From Halobacillus alkaliphilus (GTDB taxonomy: Bacteria; Bacillota; Bacilli; Bacillales; Halobacillaceae), in the NCBI RefSeq assembly GCF_900113125.1, contig NZ_FOOG01000040.1, forward strand, positions 1 to 35,488: a stretch of 35,488 nucleotides of DNA, given 5' to 3'. Shown piece after piece: positions 23,450-32,015 of this stretch; the stretch's first letter is position 1; each line of letters begins with the position of its first letter. The position numbers were made by a program, and so were the translations under genes. The notes under the pieces are model-generated. The model was not told the origin of the DNA. It saw only the letters and a program-made list of their open reading frames with translations, and made no database searches.

Positions 23450-25591
23450 TCAGGTTTTTTCGGAAACTCTTTTACCTTTTTGGTTATGGCTGTTAAAAGG
23501 CAGCCACCAATTCCAGTCACCTAGAAGTTTCATCAAACTTGGAACGAGAAGCAAACGTATAACTGTTGCATCTATAAATATAGCGATAGCAATACCTATT
23601 CCAATCTGCTTAACCGGGACAACCCCAGTAAAAGCAAAAGCTCCTGTAATGACAATCATAATAAGAGCTGCAGAGGTAATGATCTTACTAGTATTAGCAA
23701 GCCCCTCTATCGTTGATTTTGTATTATCACCTGTCTCCAGATAAAATTCGTGAATTCTTGAGATCAGAAACACTTCGTAATCCATACTTAAACCAAAAAC
23801 AAGACTGAAAACAATGACGGGTAATATAAGGGCAATATCCGCTTCGTTCAATCCGAAGTGCCCTCCTTGAAAGAGCCATACAAGAATTCCAAAGGTTGAG
23901 GTAAGTCCAATCACATTCATCAGGATCGCTTTTAAAGGAATAATAATGGAACGAAATGCGATCATCAAGATGATGAACGTGGAAACGATAATGATTGCCA
24001 AAGTCAATCCGATTTTATCGGAAATCTCCGTATAAATCTCCTGATTGAATTTTGGCTGCCCACCAAACATCATGGAAACTTCCCATTCGTCGTTCGACCA
24101 GTCCGTCATGAGTTCCTGAGCTTCGGAAGAGTTGGCTGCTACATTTAATTGAACAGGGATCATTAACTGATCTCCTGAAAGGAACTGCTCTATCGCAGGC
24201 TCTAGCTGCTGTCGTGATGCAGGCTGTTCCAAAGCAGATGATAGTTGTTCCGGTGAATTTATCTCGCTTGTTGTGTACAGGGTATCAACAGCCGCTACAA
24301 TCTCTGGTTCTGATAATTTTTCCTGAAGGTCTTTCATCTGTTTTAACCCATCTTCACCCAGCCATTCACCTTCTCGTTCAGCAATAATGTAAGCGGTGCT
24401 CTCTTCAGAGCCCATAAATATTTCGTCGATGGTTTCAAAAGCAGCTCTTGAATCATAGCTTTCTGGTAAAGCGTTAATCGTCGGGATAGATAAATTCATA
24501 TTCGTTACAGGGATGACACCAATTATTAAAATTACTAAAGCAGAAAGAGAAATCCAGGCAGGGTGCTTCATTACACCACGCGCAAATTTTCTCCATCTTG
24601 GTGTTGTATCCTTCTGGAAGGGGATTAATCTCCATTTGTTCACTTTCCCACCAAATACGTAAAGTAACGAAGGCAGAAGCGTTAAGGAACACAGTACTGC
24701 TGCTACAATAACCACAGATCCTCCGATGGCAATATTCATAAAGATATCTACTTCTATTACACTCATGGCTGCAAGACCGATGAACACACAGACAGCTGAG
24801 AAAATAATGGATCGGCCCGCTGTTTCAATCGTAGTTTTCAGGGCTTCGGCTTTTTCCTGCTTCAATAGTTCTTCACGATAACGATTTATAAATAAAAGAG
24901 CAAAATCAATACTGAGGGCCAGGCCGATCATAGGTGCAATATTCAAAATGAAAATGGACAACTGAGAATCCTGACCAATAAGGGCCAGAATGCCAAAACC
25001 GACTACAATGGTGATGCCTCCGATGATTAATGGAAGAATAGAAGCAAGAGCTGTTCCAAAAGCGAGAATTAAGATGATTAAGGCTACCGGAAGCCCGATC
25101 AACTCCGCACGTTTTAGATCTTCCTGGCTCGCTTTATTAATATCCTCAGATATCACAGGAGCTCCAGTTAGAGAAATTCCTTCTATCTTTCCGGTTATTT
25201 CTTCTACCTGTTGAATAGCTTCCTTCATATCTTCTGGCTCTTCTGAAAAATGTATAGAAGCATAAGCAGTCTTGTCTTTCCGCATGGATTCATCATCAAG
25301 TGGTGACTGAATACGGGAGGCAATATCTAAATTCTTTATATCATCTAAGGTTGAAGTGATGGTATCCTCTGATTTATTTTCAAATAATAGTAGAAATGTG
25401 GATTCAGGAAAATCAAAGTCTTCATTTAGTTTTTCTTCTACCTGTTCATATTCCCCGTCAGTGCGGAAGCCGTCGCCTTCTAATAAAGAAGGTAATTGAA
25501 TAGCAAAGTAACCCATAATTAAAGTTATCATGATCCAAAAAGCGAGCAGCCACTTGTGGGAACTTACGATAAAGGAGGAAATTTTACGCAT
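23450..25591 (-). CDS. MMPL/RND-superfamily transporter (YdfJ/YdgH-like)
   Basis: A 713-residue membrane protein with the 1+5+1+5 helix plan of MMPL transporters and two large extracytoplasmic domains (about residues 30-160 and 365-525). The proton-relay motifs are GLALSIDFALLFINRYREE in the first helical bundle and FGLSMDYEVFLISRIHEFY in the second, each with the key Asp. Such proteins export lipids, siderophores or drugs using the proton gradient. ATG 25591 is preferred (GGAG 10 bases upstream); ATG 25597, two codons longer, is closer to the site and also possible. It is monocistronic. No regulator is adjacent, unlike many drug exporters, so the substrate is open. Confidence 0.9.
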   Translation of the reverse strand: MRKISSFIVSSHKWLLAFWIMITLIMGYFAIQLPSLLEGDGFRTDGEYEQVEEKLNEDFDFPESTFLLLFENKSEDTITSTLDDIKNLDIASRIQSPLDDESMRKDKTAYASIHFSEEPEDMKEAIQQVEEITGKIEGISLTGAPVISEDINKASQEDLKRAELIGLPVALIILILAFGTALASILPLIIGGITIVVGFGILALIGQDSQLSIFILNIAPMIGLALSIDFALLFINRYREELLKQEKAEALKTTIETAGRSIIFSAVCVFIGLAAMSVIEVDIFMNIAIGGSVVIVAAVLCSLTLLPSLLYVFGGKVNKWRLIPFQKDTTPRWRKFARGVMKHPAWISLSALVILIIGVIPVTNMNLSIPTINALPESYDSRAAFETIDEIFMGSEESTAYIIAEREGEWLGEDGLKQMKDLQEKLSEPEIVAAVDTLYTTSEINSPEQLSSALEQPASRQQLEPAIEQFLSGDQLMIPVQLNVAANSSEAQELMTDWSNDEWEVSMMFGGQPKFNQEIYTEISDKIGLTLAIIIVSTFIILMIAFRSIIIPLKAILMNVIGLTSTFGILVWLFQGGHFGLNEADIALILPVIVFSLVFGLSMDYEVFLISRIHEFYLETGDNTKSTIEGLANTSKIITSAALIMIVITGAFAFTGVVPVKQIGIGIAIAIFIDATVIRLLLVPSLMKLLGDWNWWLPFNSHNQKGKRVSEKT

Positions 25592-25751
25592 GATCATCGA
25601 TCTCCTTCAAAGATTTTCTAAGATAAAGGTCTCCTATAAATAATACTCCTTTTAACGTGGCTTGAAAACTAAAAACTTCCAGTGTGTAGAACGTACATTT
25701 CCGTGGAATATGAGTATCAATGAGAAAAAAAGGAAGGGACAGGTGTCTTTC

Positions 25752-26384
25752 ATGCAATTTCCGGACGAATTAATAAAGGAAGCCAAAAATAGAATAGCAG
25801 GATTTGATGTTGAAGGATTTGTGCTGGGACAGGGTGATGAGTCGGGTAAAATTATGATTGTCGGTGAGGCTCCAGGAGAAAATGAAGCCGTAAAAGGAGA
25901 ACCTTTTATAGGCAGAGCGGGGGATGAACTGGATAAACAGTTAAATTATATAGGGTTAGAAAGAAAAGACGTTTATATCACAAGTGCAGTGAGAAGCCGC
26001 CCTTACAAATGGGTGAAGACCACCAAAAAAGGGTCAGGGGGACAAAGGAAAGCAAACCGGAAACCAAATCAAAAGGAGATTCTGGCTCACGCTCCTCTAT
26101 TAGATTACCAAATCGAGAAGATGGATCCAGAAGTGATTATTGCCCTTGGAGGTGTAGCATACGAACGATTGATGGGAAGAAAGGACAAAATCAGTGAACT
26201 AGTAGGGAAAGTAATACGAACCCCAATCATGCGGCTTGATCGTGAGAAGGAAAAATACGTGGAAACTGAAAAAAGCTATCTAATTATCCCGCTCTATCAT
26301 CCAGCAGCTGTTTTTTATAATCCTAAAATTAAAGAAGATATTTATGCATCACTCGATGAAATGAAAAATAACCTTAATTTATAA
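25752..26384 (+). CDS. Uracil-DNA glycosylase family protein lacking Fe-S cysteines (type-4-like)
   Basis: A 210-residue protein of the uracil-DNA glycosylase superfamily. Motif 1 is GEAPGENEAVKGEPFIGRAGDELD (38-61), as in family 4 enzymes. Motif 2 is YHPAAVFYN (182-190), whose His is catalytic. The family-4 iron-sulfur cluster ligands are absent: the protein has no cysteine at all, and the VKCRP motif reads VRSRP (80-84). An insert of basic residues (KWVKTTKKGSGGQRKANRK, about 86-104) follows. It probably excises uracil from DNA, though loss of the cluster could mean a changed role. The start is uncertain: GTG 25743 or an upstream ATG would add residues. It is divergent from the MMPL gene. 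Confidence 0.8.
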   Translation: MQFPDELIKEAKNRIAGFDVEGFVLGQGDESGKIMIVGEAPGENEAVKGEPFIGRAGDELDKQLNYIGLERKDVYITSAVRSRPYKWVKTTKKGSGGQRKANRKPNQKEILAHAPLLDYQIEKMDPEVIIALGGVAYERLMGRKDKISELVGKVIRTPIMRLDREKEKYVETEKSYLIIPLYHPAAVFYNPKIKEDIYASLDEMKNNLNL

Positions 26385-26454
26385 GGAAGCTGAGCTTAAG
26401 ATTTTTAAAATTATAATTGGAGTGGAGAGGAAGGGATGCTTAGTATGCGCCTTA

Positions 26455-26510
26455 CTTTTCTATATTAGAGCTAACCTTTCTGGGGCGGGTTTTGATAAAA
26501 TATAGAAAAG
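26455..26510 (+). repeat. 12-bp inverted repeat in the YndJ leader
   Basis: CTTTTCTATATT (26455-26466) and AATATAGAAAAG (26499-26510) are perfect complements 32 bp apart. They sit between the glycosylase gene and the YndJ-like gene. They could form a leader hairpin or be a regulator site; there is no T run, so a terminator is unlikely. Confidence 0.5.
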
Positions 26511-26550
26511 AGGATGAAATGACCGTCCTATGATAGGGGGAGGAAATCTT

Positions 26551-28215
26551 GTGAAAAATCCCGGAAGTTGGAATGCCCTTGCTGGAGCATTTTTATTTCT
26601 TATCTGGGTAATATTTTTTCAAGGAAGCGGTATTGATCTGGTCTTAGGTTTTGCATTTCTTGTACTTGTCCCCTTGCTACTGGAAGAAGCCGTTCAAAGT
26701 GCAGAGGGGAGCCGCCCGGAGAAGTGGCTGTGGAGCGTGATGAGCTGCTCTTTACCTTTTTCAGCTGCAGGTATGATCGCCATTTCGCTGCCGTCAGGAA
26801 ATGAAGCAGGGTGGTGGGCGGCTGTCTGGTTTTTTTATACACTTCTGATTGCTTTTGGAGGTTTCATGAGGTTGTTGGGCAGAGGACTCGGACCGGTTGA
26901 AGAAACTGTCATTGATATTGGTTTGATTTACATAGCGTTTGGAGGAGGATGGCTGGTATGTTCCAGTGCGGGATGGACTGGTATCTTACCATATTCAGAG
27001 ACGATTCTTCAGCTCACAGTTGTTCACTATCATTATGCGGCTTTCGTGGTACCGCTGGTGACGGGGTTCTTTGGACGCTACCGTGCAGAATGTAACAGAA
27101 TTAGGAAGAGTTTTATGGTTACACCGTACTTGTGGTTAGCAGCCGGTGTGGTGGCGGGTCCTTTAATTGCTGGCCCTAGTTTAAATTTGGAGGCTCCTTT
27201 TAAATCAATTGCAGCAGGGGTTTATTTCCTAGTTCTGGTCTGGCTTTGTTTATGGTGGTTTTGGCTCTCTGTTTATTTTAAATTGTGGATTGGAATGGCT
27301 TTGCGTTCAGCATCTCTCCTTCTTTTAGGAACTATGTTGCTTGCTCTATTCACTAACTTGAACATCTGGTTAGAAGCTTACTGGCTGCAGTTGAATACAA
27401 TAGTTGGCTATCAGGGGCTGTGGATAGCGTCCGCTTTTTCCATTTTATCTGCTCTGGTTTGGCGCGGCGTTCATGCTCCAAAAAGGCATGCCTACACCGC
27501 TTTTCCTATTAGTCGTATACGTGCGGAACGAGGTAGTATTAATCCTAAAATAGATTATAAACCTTGGGAAGCTTCTCATGAATATGTGACAGGGCTTGTT
27601 CATGACTGGAGTCCTTTTAACAGTCGTCATTTTCATTCGGAATACATTGATCCACTGGTAAAAAGGTGGTTCCTATATACCGGTGACTTTCATGTTCAAG
27701 CGTCTATTGAATGGGCCAGAGGATTTCGATCAATAGCCGGCCGAATAAGCCGATGGGGATTTCCGCCATCCGGATGCGTGGCACTTCAAGGAGAAGCCAT
27801 ATCTATATCTGATTATAAGGATGGTCGAAACTCGGTAAGAGCGTGGATAACACGTAATAAACAAACAAAGGAACCGCTAAATACAGCTTTATATTCTTTT
27901 CATGAACATGCAGGTGAGACCTATTTTAATATAGGTTTCCCTGTATCACATGGAGTCCTGACAGTTATTGGGCGGTTTGAGAAAGATGGAAAAGGCGGGC
28001 TGCTTTTAGAAACTATGCGGCGTGAAGATGTCCGGGGAGATGAAGGCATCTACTTCACAGTAGGGGAGTGGACGATGCGGCTTCCAGTACGAGGAATGTT
28101 TCACGTGAAAAAAGCGAAGACAGAAGGAGACCTGCTTGGGGATCTTTACCTGCGTCTTGGTTATATTCATCTTTTGCATGTACAATATCAGATGAAAGAA
28201 AGACGAGCCGGATAG
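26551..28215 (+). CDS. YndJ-like polytopic membrane protein
   Basis: A 554-residue protein. The first 310 residues hold about nine or ten hydrophobic segments; the remaining 240 are soluble and rich in aromatic residues and strands (HSEYIDPLVKRWF, FEKDGKGGLLLETMRRED). This matches the YndJ family of Bacillus in length and in the VHYHYAAFVVPLVTGFFGR segment near residue 170. The function of YndJ is unknown. The GTG start at 26551 is chosen because GGGGGAGG lies 7-8 bases upstream; ATG 26530 has no site. It lies alone; the next features downstream are the toxin-antitoxin signals. Confidence 0.78.
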   Translation: MKNPGSWNALAGAFLFLIWVIFFQGSGIDLVLGFAFLVLVPLLLEEAVQSAEGSRPEKWLWSVMSCSLPFSAAGMIAISLPSGNEAGWWAAVWFFYTLLIAFGGFMRLLGRGLGPVEETVIDIGLIYIAFGGGWLVCSSAGWTGILPYSETILQLTVVHYHYAAFVVPLVTGFFGRYRAECNRIRKSFMVTPYLWLAAGVVAGPLIAGPSLNLEAPFKSIAAGVYFLVLVWLCLWWFWLSVYFKLWIGMALRSASLLLLGTMLLALFTNLNIWLEAYWLQLNTIVGYQGLWIASAFSILSALVWRGVHAPKRHAYTAFPISRIRAERGSINPKIDYKPWEASHEYVTGLVHDWSPFNSRHFHSEYIDPLVKRWFLYTGDFHVQASIEWARGFRSIAGRISRWGFPPSGCVALQGEAISISDYKDGRNSVRAWITRNKQTKEPLNTALYSFHEHAGETYFNIGFPVSHGVLTVIGRFEKDGKGGLLLETMRREDVRGDEGIYFTVGEWTMRLPVRGMFHVKKAKTEGDLLGDLYLRLGYIHLLHVQYQMKERRAG

Positions 28216-28284
28216 TACTCCATAAACGACGGGCCAATAGAAATAAAAGATCGTTGCTTTTTTGCTTTCGGTGTAAGCGGAGTG

Positions 28285-28293
28285 TGCTATAAT
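28285..28293 (+). promoter_or_regulatory. Extended -10 promoter of the predicted antitoxin RNA
   Basis: TGcTATAAT is a perfect extended -10 element. No gene follows on this strand; instead the predicted start point (near 28300) meets a 13-bp hairpin. This is the pattern of a small RNA promoter. Confidence 0.6.
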
Positions 28294-28300
28294 AAAAGCA

Positions 28301-28332
28301 AATCAGGTCACAGCTGCGACTGTGACCTGATT
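28301..28332. terminator. Hairpin: toxin mRNA terminator and antitoxin 5' stem
   Basis: A perfect 13-bp stem (28301-28313 with 28320-28332) and a 6-nt loop. On the minus strand it is followed by TTTGCTTTTATTAT, fitting a terminator for the toxin mRNA. On the plus strand it is the first structure of the antitoxin RNA. Confidence 0.7.
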
Positions 28333-28360
28333 GGATACCGTTCTTTTCTTTTCGGTTGAG

Positions 28361-28386
28361 GACCCTTTCACATATGTGAAAGGGTC
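28361..28386. terminator. Perfect palindrome: antitoxin terminator at the toxin stop codon
   Basis: All 26 bases read the same on both strands. The T-rich tail on the plus strand supports termination of the antitoxin RNA. The last base overlaps the toxin stop codon. Confidence 0.7.
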
Positions 28387-28481
28387 TATTTATTATTGTT
28401 CATTTTTATGATCAGCGCCAGGAGTGTAATGATAAATGTCCCGAACGCCAACATAACCATAAGCGCCTCATATGTGCTCAT
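28386..28481 (-). CDS. TxpA/Fst-like type I toxin (putative holin-like toxin)
   Basis: A 31-residue peptide starting MSTYEALMVMLAFGTF and ending IIKMNNNK. It has one membrane helix (about residues 6-26) and a short Lys/Asn tail. The start closely matches TxpA of B. subtilis (MSTYESLMVM) and the small holin-like toxin family. Such peptides insert in the membrane and are lethal when the antitoxin RNA is lost. ATG 28481 has AGGAG 11 bases upstream; an in-frame ATG at 28490 (adding MPV) lies too close to the site. The promoter is probably the extended -10 TGgTATCCT (complement of 28546-28554). The gene is too short for most annotation pipelines. Confidence 0.82.
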   Translation of the reverse strand: MSTYEALMVMLAFGTFIITLLALIIKMNNNK

Positions 28482-28545
28482 AACTGGCATCACTCCTTTT
28501 CTATCGCCACCTAACCTAATCCTTAGAGAACGGTATCTATATATA

Positions 28546-28554
28546 AGGATACCA
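28546..28554 (-). promoter_or_regulatory. Extended -10 of the toxin gene
   Basis: On the minus strand TGGTATCCT is an extended -10 with TTGTTT about 15 bp upstream. An interrupted inverted repeat, GGTATC/GATACC, overlaps it. The mRNA would be about 240 nt, ending at the 28301-28332 hairpin. Confidence 0.5.
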
Positions 28555-28620
28555 TATTTTTAATATAAACAAGAACATTTGTTCGCGTTAAATGCAAAAA
28601 TAGCCAGAACGTACCATATT

Positions 28621-28665
28621 AAACCACCTCAGGTCATCCAAATTATGGATGACCTGAGGTGGTTT
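28621..28665. terminator. 20-bp-stem palindrome (CCTCAGGTC family), end of the RNR operon
   Basis: Arms 28621-28640 and 28646-28665 pair perfectly around a 5-nt loop. It follows the stop codon of the small-subunit gene by about 20 bp and likely terminates the operon. It shares its core with the elements at 2286, 3250 and 7094. Confidence 0.8.
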
Positions 28666-28683
28666 ATTTTTCCTTTTTTAGTT

Positions 28684-29724
28684 TTAAAGTTCGTCAAAGC
28701 CATTGGTTTCGGAAACTTTAGTGTACTGTCTGGACTTCTGTTCGAAGAAATCTGATTTGCCTTCATCGACTTCCTGATAAGCTTTAATCCACTTTAAAGG
28801 GTTTTCCTTATACTCAGGAAAAGGCTTTTCCGCTCCCAGTAAGCGGCATCGTTTATTGGCCATGAATCGAATATAATCTTCCAAGTCGCCGATCGGAATA
28901 CCGGGGAAGCGGTCTCCTATAATGTGATGAGCCCACTTGATTTCAAGTTCGACTGCCTCTTGGAATGTATCTTTGACAAACTGACGGTATTTTTTTTCGT
29001 CCAGTTGCGGGTTTTCACTTAATGTTTCATTAAATATCCGGCCAAATAGGCTTACATGAATCTGTTCATCTCTATTTATATAGTTAATCATAGTGCTCGT
29101 CGATACCATCTTATTGTTGCGTGCTAGATTATAGAAGAAAGCGAAACCTGCATAAAAGAATAAACCTTCTAGAACAACATCATAAACGATAGACTTTAAA
29201 AAGGTTTCTACAGAAGGATCATCTGCAAAAGCCTGGTACCCATCTGTAATGAACTGATTTCTTTCAATAAGCACATCATCGTGCTTCCAGTATTCAAAAA
29301 TTTCTTCCTGTTCATCCTGATCCACAAGAGTCGATAGGACATAAGAATAGGATTGATTGTGGACTACTTCCTGGAAAGCTAATACCTGCATGAGCGCAGA
29401 TAAACTGGAATCGGTTAAATAGTCAGCTATCTTTCCGGAGTAGTCCGTTTGAATAGAGTCCAAAAAGGCAAGCAGTCCAATGATTTTCTTAAACGTCGCC
29501 TGCTCCTGATCAGAAAGAGTTGCCCATTGTTTTAAATCATTGCTCATATTAATTTCATTTGGGATCCAGAAATTCGCCAGCATATTTTTATACATAGGAT
29601 ATGCCCAGGAATAGCGGGTATCATCCCAGTTTAGGACGTTAGAACTTCTGCCATTAATGATGCCGGTAGAAGCGTTAGGGGCCTGGTGGTCTACTAGTTT
29701 TCGCTTTTGAATGGTTTCATTCAT
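28684..29724 (-). CDS. nrdB: Class I ribonucleotide reductase small subunit (beta), NrdB-like
   Basis: A 346-residue ferritin-fold radical-generating subunit. The metal ligands are all present: Asp89 (LDSIQ), Glu119 and His122 (FQEVVH), Glu186 (LEGLFFY), and Glu220 and His223 (RDEQIH). The radical tyrosine is Tyr126. The LDSIQ sequence, rather than the LLDTKQGG of class Ib NrdF, points to an NrdB-type subunit, and no nrdI is in the operon, so an Fe-Tyr cofactor is more likely than Mn-Tyr (inference). The start at 29724 has AAGGAGG upstream; the longer frame reaching 29775 overlaps the alpha gene and was rejected. It lies 16 bp after the alpha gene. Confidence 0.93.
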   Translation of the reverse strand: MNETIQKRKLVDHQAPNASTGIINGRSSNVLNWDDTRYSWAYPMYKNMLANFWIPNEINMSNDLKQWATLSDQEQATFKKIIGLLAFLDSIQTDYSGKIADYLTDSSLSALMQVLAFQEVVHNQSYSYVLSTLVDQDEQEEIFEYWKHDDVLIERNQFITDGYQAFADDPSVETFLKSIVYDVVLEGLFFYAGFAFFYNLARNNKMVSTSTMINYINRDEQIHVSLFGRIFNETLSENPQLDEKKYRQFVKDTFQEAVELEIKWAHHIIGDRFPGIPIGDLEDYIRFMANKRCRLLGAEKPFPEYKENPLKWIKAYQEVDEGKSDFFEQKSRQYTKVSETNGFDEL

Positions 29725-29740
29725 TTGATTTATCCTCCTT

Positions 29741-31975
29741 TTATGATGAGCAGCTTTCGCACTCGTCATATTCACCCTGGCTTGAAGTAGATCTCGTGTA
29801 ATAGGTCGTTTTTAAACCTGATTTCCACGCGTCGATATGGAGATCTAATAGTTCTTTAGCATGTATAGAATTTCGAACATATAGGTTAAATGAGATGGAT
29901 TGATCAATATATTTTTGCCGTACGGCATTTTGCTGGATGCTTGCATGCTGGTTTATATCGTAGGCCGATTTATAATACCAGAACGTTTCCGGGCTAAGAT
30001 CCGGGGCTGTCACTGGGATTTTATAATCTTTCTTCTCTTCTGAATAAAAACGTTTAAAGATTGGATCGATGCTCGCTGTACTTCCGGCAATCAGAGAAGT
30101 ACTGGAATTAGGAGCGACGGCCATTAAATATCCATTCCGTATCCCATCTCTCTGAACCTTATCTTTTAAGGCATTCCAGTTCCAATCCTCATTTTGATCA
30201 AACGCCCGTTTAAGAAAGAATTCTCCTGTAGACCAGTCGGACCCTTCAAATAAAGGGTAACTCCCTTTCTCGGCTGCTAATTCGCTGCTGGCTTCAATGG
30301 TGTAATAGGCAATTGCCTGGTACACTTCTTCAGCATAATTTACGGCTTTTTCAGATTCCCATGCTATTTTCTTTTGAGCAAGCAGGTGAGCCCAGCCGAA
30401 TGTGCCAAGACCAATGCCTCGATATGACTGGTTTGTCAATTGAGCCTGCAGAACCGGGATAGTATTTTCATCAATCACGTTATCCAGCATTCTTACTTGA
30501 ATAGAAACTAAACGCCTTAAGACTCCTTCTGGTACAGCGCGGCCGAGATTAACACTGGAGAGATTACATACTACAAAATCCCCCGGGTTTTTAACCGTTA
30601 TAATTTTTCCTTCTTCTAAATATTGTTCTTCCTGGAGGGTAGGGCTCTGGTTCTGAGTGATTTCCGTACATAGGTTGCTGCAATAAATCATCCCTGCGTG
30701 ACGATTCGGATTCATACGGTTCACTTCATCTCGGTAGAACATGTAAGGTGTACCTGTTTCGAGCTGACCTACCATAATCTTTTTCATAATGTCTATAGCA
30801 GCTACTTTTTCTTTCGATAGATCTGGGTGATTTACACAGGCTTCGTACCTTTCGCGGAAGGTACCACTGCCACGCTCTTCATCATAAGCATCTTCCAAAG
30901 AGAAGCCCATAACGTCACGAACTTCATGAGGATCGAATAAATACCAGTCTTCCCGCTTTTCTACAGCTTCCATAAACATATCTGGTATCGATACGCCGGT
31001 AAATAAATCGTGGGTGCGCTGTCGTTCGTCACCGTTGTTTAAACGGCTGTCAAGAAAAGGAACAATGTCCTTATGCCATATATCCAGATACACGGCAATC
31101 GCTCCTTGCCGCTGCCCGAGCTGATCTACGCTGACTGCTGTATTATTCAGCTGCTTCATCCAAGGTATAACGCCTGAAGAAACGCCTTTAAATCCTCGAA
31201 TGTCACTTCCGCGGCTTCTGATTTTGCCGAGATAAATGCCGATTCCTCCACCGTGTTTACTCAAATTCGCTATATCTGTATTGCTGTCATAAATAGACTG
31301 GAGACTGTCGTCTACTGTGTCTATAAAACAAGAGCTCAACTGGCCATACCTTTTTCCTGCGTTAGCGAGAGTAGGGGTGGCGACGGTCATATATAGATGA
31401 CTTAAAGCCCAATAGGCTTCTTTTATGAGCCCAAGCCTCGCTGACTTATTTTCCTGAGCCATGATGACCATCGAAATGATCATAAATCGTTCTTGCGGAA
31501 GTTCATATATGTCTTTGGACTTGGAGCGGGCTAAGTATCGATCACTTAAAGTTTTAAGACCAATATAAGTAAATAAATAATCACGCTCAGGGACAATAGC
31601 AGCTTCAAGCTGATCTATTTCCTCTTTGGAATAATCAGCAAGTAAGGATTTTGAATAGATTTCTTCATTCGTTAAAATCTCGATTAATGAATAAAACCCT
31701 TTATAGGCCTTCTCCTCCATGCGGTTGTAAGCGGAATTTTTGTACATTTGGTCCAAATGAATCCTGCTCGCGGCAAAAGTCCAATCAGGTGCTGACTCGT
31801 CCATTTCAGCCAAACACTCAAGTATTAATGCTTTGGATTGCTCTTCATCACTCATCTGATCCAATCCAAGCCCTGGAACTTTCTTTAGTATTCGTTCCAC
31901 ATCCAAATGAGGAAACTCTTTTTGAATGTTGATTAGCTTCTGCTCCCATTCTGTTTGCATAGATTGAACGCTCAT
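29741..31975 (-). CDS. nrdA: Class I ribonucleotide reductase large subunit (alpha)
   Basis: A 744-residue catalytic subunit that reduces ribonucleoside diphosphates. The active-site residues are complete: the cysteine pair at 216 (SSCF) and 470 (VVCNL), and Asn434, Cys436 and Glu438 in CSNLCTE. The radical-transfer Tyr725-Tyr726 pair and the C-terminal redox pair Cys739/Cys742 (CESCSS) are also present. The N-terminus lacks a full ATP-cone: only a remnant before APDWTFAASRI is seen, so overall activity may not be dATP-controlled in the usual way. ATG 31975 is chosen (AAAAAGGAGC, 9 bases upstream) over 31999. Expression is likely controlled by a B12 riboswitch, a leader terminator and NrdR. 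Confidence 0.93.
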   Translation of the reverse strand: MSVQSMQTEWEQKLINIQKEFPHLDVERILKKVPGLGLDQMSDEEQSKALILECLAEMDESAPDWTFAASRIHLDQMYKNSAYNRMEEKAYKGFYSLIEILTNEEIYSKSLLADYSKEEIDQLEAAIVPERDYLFTYIGLKTLSDRYLARSKSKDIYELPQERFMIISMVIMAQENKSARLGLIKEAYWALSHLYMTVATPTLANAGKRYGQLSSCFIDTVDDSLQSIYDSNTDIANLSKHGGGIGIYLGKIRSRGSDIRGFKGVSSGVIPWMKQLNNTAVSVDQLGQRQGAIAVYLDIWHKDIVPFLDSRLNNGDERQRTHDLFTGVSIPDMFMEAVEKREDWYLFDPHEVRDVMGFSLEDAYDEERGSGTFRERYEACVNHPDLSKEKVAAIDIMKKIMVGQLETGTPYMFYRDEVNRMNPNRHAGMIYCSNLCTEITQNQSPTLQEEQYLEEGKIITVKNPGDFVVCNLSSVNLGRAVPEGVLRRLVSIQVRMLDNVIDENTIPVLQAQLTNQSYRGIGLGTFGWAHLLAQKKIAWESEKAVNYAEEVYQAIAYYTIEASSELAAEKGSYPLFEGSDWSTGEFFLKRAFDQNEDWNWNALKDKVQRDGIRNGYLMAVAPNSSTSLIAGSTASIDPIFKRFYSEEKKDYKIPVTAPDLSPETFWYYKSAYDINQHASIQQNAVRQKYIDQSISFNLYVRNSIHAKELLDLHIDAWKSGLKTTYYTRSTSSQGEYDECESCSS

Positions 31976-32015
31976 GTATTCGTGCTCCTTTTTATTCATA
32001 GGTAATTTAAGACAT

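Larger units (their letters stand above)
28300..28394 (+). ncRNA. Predicted antisense RNA antitoxin of the type I locus
   Basis: Reading from the extended -10 promoter, an RNA of about 95 nt would start with a 13-bp hairpin (28301-28332) and end at a perfect 26-nt palindrome (28361-28386) followed by TATTTATTATTG. It would be complementary to the 3' region of the toxin mRNA and touch the toxin stop codon. This mirrors RatA/TxpA and SR4/BsrG in B. subtilis, where the antitoxin pairs with the toxin 3' end. The RNA is predicted from signals only. Confidence 0.55.

Noticed and set aside
28386-28481. Prophage holin
   Set aside because: The family is often called holin-like, but no phage genes surround it and the antisense promoter and paired hairpins fit a type I toxin.
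28684-29724. Class Ib NrdF small subunit
   Set aside because: The LDSIQ motif and the absence of nrdI fit an NrdB-type subunit better than the LLDTKQGG pattern of NrdF.
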